From: Eudoraea adriatica DSM 19308
GTDB taxonomy: Bacteria > Bacteroidota > Bacteroidia > Flavobacteriales > Flavobacteriaceae
DNA length: 64,000 nucleotides
Assembly (NCBI RefSeq): GCF_000382125.1
Contig: NZ_KB907547.1
Location: 434,001-498,000, forward strand
Direction: 5' to 3'
Positions 28,664 to 36,226 of the stretch are shown here, one piece after another. The notes beneath the pieces are model-generated. The model saw only the letters and a program-made list of their open reading frames with translations. It did no database searches and was not told where the DNA came from. Numbering within the stretch: position 1 is the first letter of the stretch; each line of letters opens with the position of its first letter. The position numbers and the translations under genes are program-made.

Positions 28664-30451
28664 TTAATGGAAGTTTTCATAAATTTTCTTTGCCATAGTA
28701 TGTCCGACAGTTTTCGAAAGATCTTCGATTGAAGCCTTTTTAATCCTGTTTACAGATTTGAAGTTTTTAAGCAACTCTTCTGCCGTTTTCTTACCTACCC
28801 CATGTATGCGTTCCAATTCAGAATCAATAGCCGCTTTACTTCTTTTATTTCGGTGGAAATTAATGCCAAATCGATGTGCTTCATTTCGCAATTGTTGTAT
28901 TATTCTCAGTGTTTCCGACTTCTTATCCAGATATAATGGGATAGGGTCATTGGGGAAGTAAATCTCTTCAAGCTTTTTTGCAATTCCAATTATTGCTATT
29001 TTTCCTCTCAGTCCCAACGCATCAAGGCTCTTGACGGCTGAAGATAATTGTCCTTTACCCCCATCTATTACAATAAGCTGGGGCAAGCCCGAATCTTCTT
29101 CCTGCAATCTTCTATAGCGCCTGTATACAACTTCCTCCATTGATTTAAAATCATCAGGGCCATCCACTGTTTTAATATTAAAGTGCCTGTACTCCTTTTT
29201 AAACGGTTTTCCGTTCCTGAATACAACACAGGCTGCAACAGGGTTACTTCCCTGAATATTCGAATTATCAAAACACTCTATATGCCTTGGCTCTTCAGCA
29301 AGACGTAAGTCTTTCTTCATTTGAGCCATAATCCGGTTTGTATGTCTGTCCGGATCTGTAATCCTTACTTGTTTAAATCTTTCTTGTCTATAAAACTTTG
29401 AATTTCTTTCGGACAGCTCCAGGAGCTTTTTTTTGTCCCCCAGCTTTGGGACAACAACCTTGACATCATCGCCAATATTACATTGAAAAGGGAGCAAAAG
29501 GCTTTTGGACCGGGAATTAAATCGTTGCCTTATTTCTACAATTGCCAGCTGTAATAGTTCTTTATCAGTTTCTTCCAGTTTCTTCTTTATTTCCATGGTG
29601 TGCGACCGGATTATGGATCCATGTGAAAGTTGAAGAAAGTTTACATAGGCAAAGGCATCATCTGAAATAATACTGAATACATCAACATTGTTTATTTTAG
29701 GATTTACAATTGTAGATTTAACCTGATAATTTTCCAATACCTCAATTTTGTCCTTGATACGTTGTGCCTCTTCGAACTGCATCTCTTTCGCAAGAGATTT
29801 CATTTGTGTTTTGAAATAATGCAGGGAGGATTTAAAATTACCTTTTATAATTTGTCTTATATCATCAATCTGTTTATGGTATTCTTCGGAATTTTGAAGT
29901 CCTTCACACGGTCCTTTACAATTTCCAAGATGATATTCCAGACACAATTTATATTTCCCGGCATCAATTTTTTCGGGAGATAAATCATAACTGCAGGTGC
30001 GCAAAGGATAAACGCTTTTTATAAGCTCAAGTAGAATTTTTACCGTTTTCATACTGGTATATGGCCCATAATACTCAGAACCATCCTTTATTAGCTTCCT
30101 GGTAGGAAATATTCTCGGAAAACGCTCATTTTTAATGCAAATCCAGGGATAGGATTTATCATCCTTGAGCAGTACATTATATCTTGGCTGGTATTTTTTT
30201 ATAAGGTTATTCTCCAGAAGTAAGGCATCAGATTCCGTTTTAACAACTATGTGTTTCAAAGAATCTATCTTCTTAACCATTACGCGAGTCTTTCCGTACT
30301 CGTGTGTTTTATTAAAATAGGATGAGACCCTCTTTTTAAGGTTCTTTGCCTTACCCACATACAATATCTTACCATCTGCATCATAAAATTGATACACCCC
30401 GGGACTGTCGGGCAAGGTACTAAGCTTAATCTCTAATGGTATTCCGGGCAT
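28664..30451 (-). CDS. uvrC: UvrABC excinuclease subunit C
   Basis: 595 aa from ATG 30451 (MPGIPLEIKLSTLPDSPGVY), the usual start and length. An open frame continues to 30544, but a -7 element at 30483-30490 (TACCTTTG on the minus strand) lies inside it, favouring 30451. Domains: GIY-YIG nuclease (about 14-95, SPGVYQFY and ILYVGKAKNL), UVR motif (about 205-240), RNase H-like C-terminal nuclease (PRHIECFDNSNIQGSNPVA, VIDGGKGQL) and tandem helix-hairpin-helix (IHGVGKKTAEELL). Makes the dual incisions of nucleotide excision repair. Confidence 0.96.
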   Translation of the reverse strand: MPGIPLEIKLSTLPDSPGVYQFYDADGKILYVGKAKNLKKRVSSYFNKTHEYGKTRVMVKKIDSLKHIVVKTESDALLLENNLIKKYQPRYNVLLKDDKSYPWICIKNERFPRIFPTRKLIKDGSEYYGPYTSMKTVKILLELIKSVYPLRTCSYDLSPEKIDAGKYKLCLEYHLGNCKGPCEGLQNSEEYHKQIDDIRQIIKGNFKSSLHYFKTQMKSLAKEMQFEEAQRIKDKIEVLENYQVKSTIVNPKINNVDVFSIISDDAFAYVNFLQLSHGSIIRSHTMEIKKKLEETDKELLQLAIVEIRQRFNSRSKSLLLPFQCNIGDDVKVVVPKLGDKKKLLELSERNSKFYRQERFKQVRITDPDRHTNRIMAQMKKDLRLAEEPRHIECFDNSNIQGSNPVAACVVFRNGKPFKKEYRHFNIKTVDGPDDFKSMEEVVYRRYRRLQEEDSGLPQLIVIDGGKGQLSSAVKSLDALGLRGKIAIIGIAKKLEEIYFPNDPIPLYLDKKSETLRIIQQLRNEAHRFGINFHRNKRSKAAIDSELERIHGVGKKTAEELLKNFKSVNRIKKASIEDLSKTVGHTMAKKIYENFH

Positions 30452-30826
30452 AAACCAGTTTTCATTGTAATTTTCTTCTCTACAAAGGTAAGTTACAATA
30501 CAATTACTATAAAGTTCATATCCTCTTATTAAGTTTAAAATCACCCGGGTTTAAATCAAAAAATAATTCGGTCTTGTTTACGGTTAGCGACTACAATCCG
30601 TTAAATGCTATTAACACATATATTTTATGATAGGCATTTGAAGTTATCCTAATTACTTATAATTCAATTATTTAACTCTTTAGGCACAAGAAATTTGAAT
30701 CATTTCCTAAGGAGTACGGTGTTAAGAAAATTGTAAAAAATGTGTATTTCATCGATTAAATTGTGCTCTTTATAGGATAATTGACATTTATTTATTTATA
30801 TTTAGAGCGTTAAACTCAATTACTGC
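30452..30826. other. AT-rich intergenic region upstream of uvrC
   Basis: About 375 bp, very AT-rich. Contains the minus-strand -7 element of uvrC (30483-30490, no clear -33) and, at its right end, a TTGACA (30781-30786) and TATATTTA (30797-30804) whose 13-bp spacing is too short for a standard Bacteroidota promoter. No tRNA fold or long reading frame is seen. Confidence 0.4.
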
Positions 30827-30913
30827 ATGGAAAATTATGTCATCACTTTAGGTATGTACCTTATTTTGATGCTATTTTTTAAAATATATTTTGCTGTTGC
30901 AGCAAAAGATTAA
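30827..30913 (+). CDS. Candidate 28-aa membrane microprotein
   Basis: ATG 30827 to TAA 30913 encodes 28 residues: MENYVITLG, then hydrophobic MYLILMLFFKIYFAVAA, then KD. One transmembrane helix with an acidic N-terminus and charged end is the whole protein. TATATTTA at 30797-30804 could serve as a -7 element. It lies 48 bp upstream of the 5-formyl-THF cyclo-ligase start on the same strand. No family recognised; AT-rich DNA can produce such a frame by chance, hence the low confidence. Confidence 0.3.
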   Translation: MENYVITLGMYLILMLFFKIYFAVAAKD

Positions 30914-30961
30914 TTTTATTAAAATAGTTCCCCAAACTAGCTACAGGTTTAATCGGTATTT

Positions 30962-31522
30962 ATGCTAAAAAAAGAGCTTCGATTAAGCTACCTTCAATTA
31001 AGATATGAATTGTCTTCAGAAACAATTTCTAACTATAGTTTAGAAATTGCAAACAGTTTGTTGGATTTACCTGTTTGGACTTATAATTATTACCACCTTT
31101 TTTTATCAATTACTGAAAATAATGAAATTGACACCAGTTTCATTTTATCTATTCTACAGGGAAAAGACAAAAATATTGTAGTCCCGAAAGTACTTGAGAA
31201 AACCGGACTGATTCATTATTTACTTACGGACAGTACAGTCTTAAGGAAAAACAAATGGAATATTCCGGAACCTGCAGAGGGACTAGAGGTATCCCCTCTT
31301 AAAATAGATGTCGTATTTATTCCTCTTTTGGCATTTGATAAACAAGGCTACCGGGTGGGTTATGGCAAAGGATTCTACGATAAGTTTTTAAAGGAATGTC
31401 GTGAGGACATTGTAAAAATTGGCCTCTCCTTATTTGAACCGGTAGATAAAATAAGTGATATAGAGAAGCATGATATTTCAATGGATTACTGCGTTACCCC
31501 TAAGAAAGTCTATACTTTTTAA
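30962..31522 (+). CDS. 5-formyltetrahydrofolate cyclo-ligase
   Basis: 186 aa; converts 5-formyl-THF to 5,10-methenyl-THF with ATP in one-carbon metabolism. Family marks: basic N-terminal MLKKELRLSYLQLRYEL, the VVPKV strand, and the nucleotide/substrate loop VVFIPLLAFDKQGYRVGYG followed by GKGFYDKFL. Its stop overlaps the 3' end of lspA by 4 bp (convergent). A hairpin just inside the lspA coding end may terminate it. Confidence 0.95.
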   Translation: MLKKELRLSYLQLRYELSSETISNYSLEIANSLLDLPVWTYNYYHLFLSITENNEIDTSFILSILQGKDKNIVVPKVLEKTGLIHYLLTDSTVLRKNKWNIPEPAEGLEVSPLKIDVVFIPLLAFDKQGYRVGYGKGFYDKFLKECREDIVKIGLSLFEPVDKISDIEKHDISMDYCVTPKKVYTF

Positions 31523-32139
31523 GGCTCTTTTTTACCAAAAGCCTTTTTATTGAATACTATTAATATTCCTACTCCCGTGCTGATAGCGGTATCTGCCACA
31601 TTAAATACCGGCTCAAAAAAGCGAAAATTATCGCCGCCAACCAATGGAACCCATTCGGGCCAATTTGTGTCAATTAGGGGAAAATAAAGCATGTCAACCA
31701 CTTTGCCATAGAATAAACTGCCATAGGGCTCCTCTGAAAACCAGCTTGCTACCTGATTATAGCTGTCATTAAAAAGTATTCCATAAAATAAGGAATCAAG
31801 AATATTCCCAAGCGCACCGGCAAAAATTAGCGATACTGCAGCAATTAGTGTTGCTGTTCCTTTCTTCCTGATAATGTCATATAACCAATATCCAATTCCG
31901 ACTATTGCAAAAAGGCGAAAAACCGTGAGGACCAGTTTGCCAATTTTATCAGATACCGGTAATATATCACTCAATTTTGCACCCCAGGCCGCACCTTCAT
32001 TCTCAATAAAAAGAATTCTAAACCAGGAAAAAACTTCCATGGATTCTCCAAGTTCAAAATTTGTTTTAATGTATATCTTACTGATCTGATCTATTAGTAA
32101 AACAATTGCTATAATAAGCAGGGACCTCTTTATTTTCAT
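31519..32139 (-). CDS. lspA: Lipoprotein signal peptidase (prolipoprotein peptidase II)
   Basis: 206 aa inner-membrane aspartyl protease that removes signal peptides from lipoproteins. The catalytic pair is Asp115 in GNILDSLFYG and Asp183 in FNVADTAISTG. Four membrane helices (about 7-22, 68-90, 97-112, 182-198). The periplasmic loop between the active-site motifs (about 120-175) is longer than in E. coli, which is common in Bacteroidota. Several lipoproteins in this window are its likely substrates. Lies after ileS and the DksA-like gene, separated by a 220-bp gap. Confidence 0.96.
   Translation of the reverse strand: MKIKRSLLIIAIVLLIDQISKIYIKTNFELGESMEVFSWFRILFIENEGAAWGAKLSDILPVSDKIGKLVLTVFRLFAIVGIGYWLYDIIRKKGTATLIAAVSLIFAGALGNILDSLFYGILFNDSYNQVASWFSEEPYGSLFYGKVVDMLYFPLIDTNWPEWVPLVGGDNFRFFEPVFNVADTAISTGVGILIVFNKKAFGKKEP
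31521..31549 (+). terminator. Possible terminator of the cyclo-ligase gene, inside lspA coding end
   Basis: AAGGCT (31521-31526) and AGCCTT (31540-31545), followed by TTTT, form a short hairpin on the plus strand. It overlaps the last codons of lspA. The stem is only 6 bp with a 13-nt loop, so function is uncertain. Confidence 0.4.
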
Positions 32140-32359
32140 TCTTTTTCAAAATAGATTCGGCTAAAATAGGGATTATTCCACCAACAAAAGGTAAGGGTGT
32201 TCCATTTTAAATAGACATAGGGGAAATTTGACAGGAACTGACCACAGGGCATACTAATGCAGCAGGCAGAGGAGGCTTCATAAATCTAAGGCTATGCGCA
32301 TGCTGAAAACCTAAATTCTCTGAAGAATAACTATAAAGCGATAAATAAGGGTATGCCTT
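32140..32359. other. Intergenic gap between the DksA-like gene and lspA
   Basis: 220 bp inside an otherwise tight minus-strand series. The middle (about 32215-32325) is less AT-rich than most intergenic DNA here and contains no open frame or tRNA fold that I can identify. It could be a 5' leader of lspA or a small RNA; I see no decisive structure. Confidence 0.35.
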
Positions 32360-32743
32360 TTATTTTTGCATATTTTTGGCCTCAATGCTCAGTGTAGCAT
32401 GGGGCACCAGCTTCAGGCGCTCTTTATTAATAAGCTTGCCCGTTACCCGGCAAATACCATAGGTCTTATTTTCTATTCTGAGCAATGCATTTTTAAGGTC
32501 CCGAATGAACTTTTCCTGACGTATTGCCAATTGCGTATTCGCTTCTTTGCTCATTGTCTCTGAACCCTCTTCGAAAGCCTTAAAAGTTGGAGAGGTATCA
32601 TCAGTGCCATTATTCCCATCATTCATATATGAGCTCCGGAGCAGTTCCAGATGACTTTTTGCTTTCTCAATCTTTTCTTCTATCAGTGCCCTAAATTCTT
32701 CTAATTCTTTATCGGTATACCTTACTTTTAAATCTTGTCCCAT
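32360..32743 (-). CDS. TraR/DksA-family protein with degenerate zinc finger
   Basis: 127 aa, an RNA-polymerase secondary-channel type protein by homology. An N-terminal helical hairpin (about 10-90) has an acidic tip (NDGNNGTDDTSPT, 41-53). The C-terminal globular part begins YGICRVTGKLI. Of the four zinc cysteines of E. coli DksA (spacing 0, 3, 21, 24) only Cys98 remains; the others are Thr101, Ser119 and Ala122, so it probably does not bind zinc. Four bp downstream of ileS, clearly co-transcribed. Might adjust transcription in response to ppGpp; not demonstrated. Confidence 0.93.
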   Translation of the reverse strand: MGQDLKVRYTDKELEEFRALIEEKIEKAKSHLELLRSSYMNDGNNGTDDTSPTFKAFEEGSETMSKEANTQLAIRQEKFIRDLKNALLRIENKTYGICRVTGKLINKERLKLVPHATLSIEAKNMQK

Positions 32744-32747
32744 AATT

Positions 32748-35700
32748 TTAGTGTTTTTGGATAGACAATTTTGTGTTTACATCATCAAAGGTAATGGCCA
32801 GGCCATCTTCCATTTGTTCTTCAAAATTTAGTTCTGAGGCTAAGGTTTCGTTTTTAATATAATTCATATTGCTCTTAACCGCTCTTTCGACTAAACCGTC
32901 TTTTAATATTCTAATATCTATTTTATCAGTTACTTCAAAACCAGAATCTTTTCTAAGGTTTTGTATTCTATTTACAAGCTCTCTGGCGATTCCCTCCTGT
33001 TTGAGTTCCTCATCAATGGTTATATCAAGAGCAACCGTAAGAGAACCTGCACTGGCCACCAGCCAGCCTTCTATATCCTGAGAAGATATCTCTACATCTT
33101 CTAACTCTAATATAATACTTTTATTTTCTATTTGAAGTGAAATTTTACCTTCACGTTCAATTTCCTGAATATCTTTTTGATCCAGTTTGTTCACTGCGGC
33201 ACTAATCAGCTTCATGTCTTTACCGAACCTAGGGCCAAGTACTTTGAAATTAGGCTTAATACGTTTTACCAATATTCCTGAGGCATCATCCAAAAGTCTT
33301 ATTTCTTTTACATTAACCTCTGTTTTTATCAAATCTGCCACAGCTTCTATTTCCGAACGCTGTATTTCATCCAAAACGGGGATCATAATTTTCTGCAAGG
33401 GTTGGCGCACTTTGATTTTTTCTTTCTGTCGAATAGATAATACAAGGGAAGATATGGTTTGCGCCTTTTGCATTTTACTTTCCAATTCCTTATTTACAAA
33501 TTCAGCCTTAAATTCTGGAAAGTCAGCCAAATGAACACTCTCAAAAAGATTTTTGCCCGTGGCTCTGGTTAAATCTGTAAACAACCTGTCCATAAAGAAT
33601 GGCGCAATTGGTGCTGAGAGCTTGGCAATAGTAACTAAACAGGTGTATAATGTCTGATATGCAGAAACTTTGTCTTCCTGGTAATCTCCTTTCCAAAATC
33701 TTCTCCTACTTAAACGAACATACCAATTACTCAGGTTTTCCTGCACATAATCAGAAATGGCCCTTGCTGCTCTGGTAGGTTCATAACTATCATAAGCCTC
33801 ATCCACCCTTTTGATCAAGGTATGTAATTCTGATAAAATCCATTGGTCAATCTCCGGACGGTTTACCAACGGTATTTCTGCCTCTGAATAAGTGAATTCG
33901 TCAATATTGGCATAAAGAGAAAAGAAAGAATAGGTGTTGTAAAGTGTTCCGAAAAACTTCCTTTTTACTTCGGCAATGCCCTCCTTGTCAAATTTGAGGT
34001 TATCCCATGGGTTGGCATTGGAAATAAGGTACCAACGCGTTGCATCGGGCCCATATTCCTTTATAGTCATCCATGGATCTGCTGCATTTCCGAGTCGTTT
34101 AGACATTTTTTTGCCTTCCTTGTCAAGCACTAATCCATTGGAGACGACATTTTTATAAGCCACGGAATCAAAAACCATTGTTGCAATAGCGTGCAAGGTA
34201 TAGAACCAGCCCCTGGTCTGGTCAACCCCTTCTGCTATAAAATCTGCCGGAAAAGTCTCACGCCTATCAATACGCTCTTTATTTTCAAAAGGATAATGCC
34301 ATTGTGCATAGGGCATGGAACCGCTGTCAAACCATACGTCAATAAGGTCATTCTCGCGCTTCATTGGTTTCCCTGAATCTGAAACCAGGATAATCCGATC
34401 AACAATATTTTTATGAAGATCTATCTTATCATAATTCGCTTCACTCATGTTTCCTACTTCAAAATCCGCGAAGGCTTCAGATTTCATAAAACCGGCCTTA
34501 ACAGATCTGGCCATTTCACCTTTCAATTGTTCTACGGAACCAATAATAATTTCTTCATTGCCATCTTCCGTCCTCCAAATTGGTAATGGTATTCCCCAAA
34601 ATCTAGATCTTGAAAGGTTCCAATCGTTTGCACTCGAAAGCCAATTTCCAAATCTCCTTTCCCCGGTAGCCTTGGGTTTCCAATTAATGGTTTGATTTAG
34701 TTCATACATACGTTCCCGGACATCGGTTATTTTTATGAACCAAGAATCCAGGGGGTAGTATAGTATTGGTTTATCTGTGCGCCAGCAATTGGGATAACTG
34801 TGCACATATTTTTCAACTTTAAAAGCTTTGTTTTCTTCTTTTAACCGTATGGCAATTTCAACATCAACAGAACGTTCCGGAGCTTCCCCGTCTTTGTAGT
34901 ACTCATTTTTGACATACTTACCCGCCAAATCACCCATTTCTCTGCGGAATTTGCCTTGCAAGTCAACCAATGGGACTGGATTGCCGTTTTCATCCAACAC
35001 CAACAAGGGGGGTACAGGCGGATCTGCCTTTTGGGCCACCTGCATATCGTCTGCACCAAAAGTGGGCGCAGTATGAACTATTCCGGTACCTTCCTCCGTC
35101 GTAACAAAATCACCTTCTATAACTCTGAACGCGTTTTCAGGATTCGCGTAAGGTTGTGCATAATCAATTAGCTGTTCATATTTTATTCCGGTCAGATCTG
35201 CTCCTTTACAGGATCCGCATACCAGGTAAGGTATTTTTTTATCCTCCTTAGAAAAAGACAACAGTTCGCTTTCATTTTCAACCTCAATAAATTTGCCGGT
35301 AAACTGCTGACTAATCAGATTTTTAGCCAGAATAACAGTAATTGGCTTAAACGTATATTGATTGTATGTTTTTACCCAGGCGTATTCAATTTTTGGCCCA
35401 ACGGTCAACGCAGTATTTGAAGGAAGTGTCCAGGGGGTTGTTGTCCATGCCAGGAAATAGAGTTCATTTTTTAACGGCTCCAGGAATTCAGGCAGTGAAC
35501 TATTTATAATTTTAAATTGAGCAGTTACTGTTGTATCTGTTATATCCTGATAGGTCCCCGGCATATTCAATTCATGAGAACTTAAACCTGTACCTGCTTT
35601 TGGTGAATATGGCTGAATGGTATAACCTTTATAGATAAGTCCTTTGTCGTAAATTTGTTTTAACAACCACCAAACAGTTTCCATGTATTTGGGCTTATAG

Positions 35701-36149
35701 GTGATGTACGGATCATCCATATCTACCCAATACCCCATTTTTTCTGTAAGGTCGTTCCAGGCATCTGTATAGCGCATTACTGCTTTTTTACATGCCTCAT
35801 TGTATTCTTCAACGGATATCTTTACGCCTATATCCTCTTTTGTAATTCCGAGTTCTTTTTCTACACCCAGTTCTATTGGCAGACCATGTGTATCCCAGCC
35901 CGCTTTTCGCTTAACCTGAAATCCCTTCATAGTCTTATACCTGGGGAATATATCCTTGATAGTCCGGGAAATTACATGGTGAATCCCTGGCATTCCATTT
36001 GCAGAGGGCGGTCCTTCATAAAAAACATAGCTTGCCTGTCCATCTCTTGAGGAAATACTTTTTTCAAAAATATCCCGGGATTTCCAAAATTGGAGTATTT
36101 CTTCTCCAATCTCAGATAAATCTAACCCCTTATATTCCGCAAACTTCAT
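32748..36149 (-). CDS. ileS: Isoleucyl-tRNA synthetase (type 2-like)
   Basis: 1133 aa class I synthetase. The HIGH-equivalent is GIHH at residues 55-58 (EGPPSANGMPGIHHV), with GKKMSKRLGNAADPWMTI carrying KMSKR. The CP1 editing domain with LAWTTTPWTLPSNTAL lies between. The length and ADPW...YGPDATRWYL region resemble the eukaryote-like type-2 enzymes, several of which are naturally insensitive to mupirocin; that property is family knowledge, not shown here. First gene of the ileS-dksA-like series. A TAATTTTG element lies at 36190-36183. Confidence 0.97.
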   Translation of the reverse strand: MKFAEYKGLDLSEIGEEILQFWKSRDIFEKSISSRDGQASYVFYEGPPSANGMPGIHHVISRTIKDIFPRYKTMKGFQVKRKAGWDTHGLPIELGVEKELGITKEDIGVKISVEEYNEACKKAVMRYTDAWNDLTEKMGYWVDMDDPYITYKPKYMETVWWLLKQIYDKGLIYKGYTIQPYSPKAGTGLSSHELNMPGTYQDITDTTVTAQFKIINSSLPEFLEPLKNELYFLAWTTTPWTLPSNTALTVGPKIEYAWVKTYNQYTFKPITVILAKNLISQQFTGKFIEVENESELLSFSKEDKKIPYLVCGSCKGADLTGIKYEQLIDYAQPYANPENAFRVIEGDFVTTEEGTGIVHTAPTFGADDMQVAQKADPPVPPLLVLDENGNPVPLVDLQGKFRREMGDLAGKYVKNEYYKDGEAPERSVDVEIAIRLKEENKAFKVEKYVHSYPNCWRTDKPILYYPLDSWFIKITDVRERMYELNQTINWKPKATGERRFGNWLSSANDWNLSRSRFWGIPLPIWRTEDGNEEIIIGSVEQLKGEMARSVKAGFMKSEAFADFEVGNMSEANYDKIDLHKNIVDRIILVSDSGKPMKRENDLIDVWFDSGSMPYAQWHYPFENKERIDRRETFPADFIAEGVDQTRGWFYTLHAIATMVFDSVAYKNVVSNGLVLDKEGKKMSKRLGNAADPWMTIKEYGPDATRWYLISNANPWDNLKFDKEGIAEVKRKFFGTLYNTYSFFSLYANIDEFTYSEAEIPLVNRPEIDQWILSELHTLIKRVDEAYDSYEPTRAARAISDYVQENLSNWYVRLSRRRFWKGDYQEDKVSAYQTLYTCLVTIAKLSAPIAPFFMDRLFTDLTRATGKNLFESVHLADFPEFKAEFVNKELESKMQKAQTISSLVLSIRQKEKIKVRQPLQKIMIPVLDEIQRSEIEAVADLIKTEVNVKEIRLLDDASGILVKRIKPNFKVLGPRFGKDMKLISAAVNKLDQKDIQEIEREGKISLQIENKSIILELEDVEISSQDIEGWLVASAGSLTVALDITIDEELKQEGIARELVNRIQNLRKDSGFEVTDKIDIRILKDGLVERAVKSNMNYIKNETLASELNFEEQMEDGLAITFDDVNTKLSIQKH

Positions 36150-36226
36150 ACAAATAGTCTCCTTTGGTGTAAATTAAGGCTGCAAAATTAAGGAATTAGA
36201 ATGAAATTATTGGTCCTATTCCAATC

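Noticed and set aside
30781-30804. TTGACA and TATATTTA as a promoter
   Set aside because: The 13-bp spacing does not fit the 17-23 bp needed for a Bacteroidota promoter.
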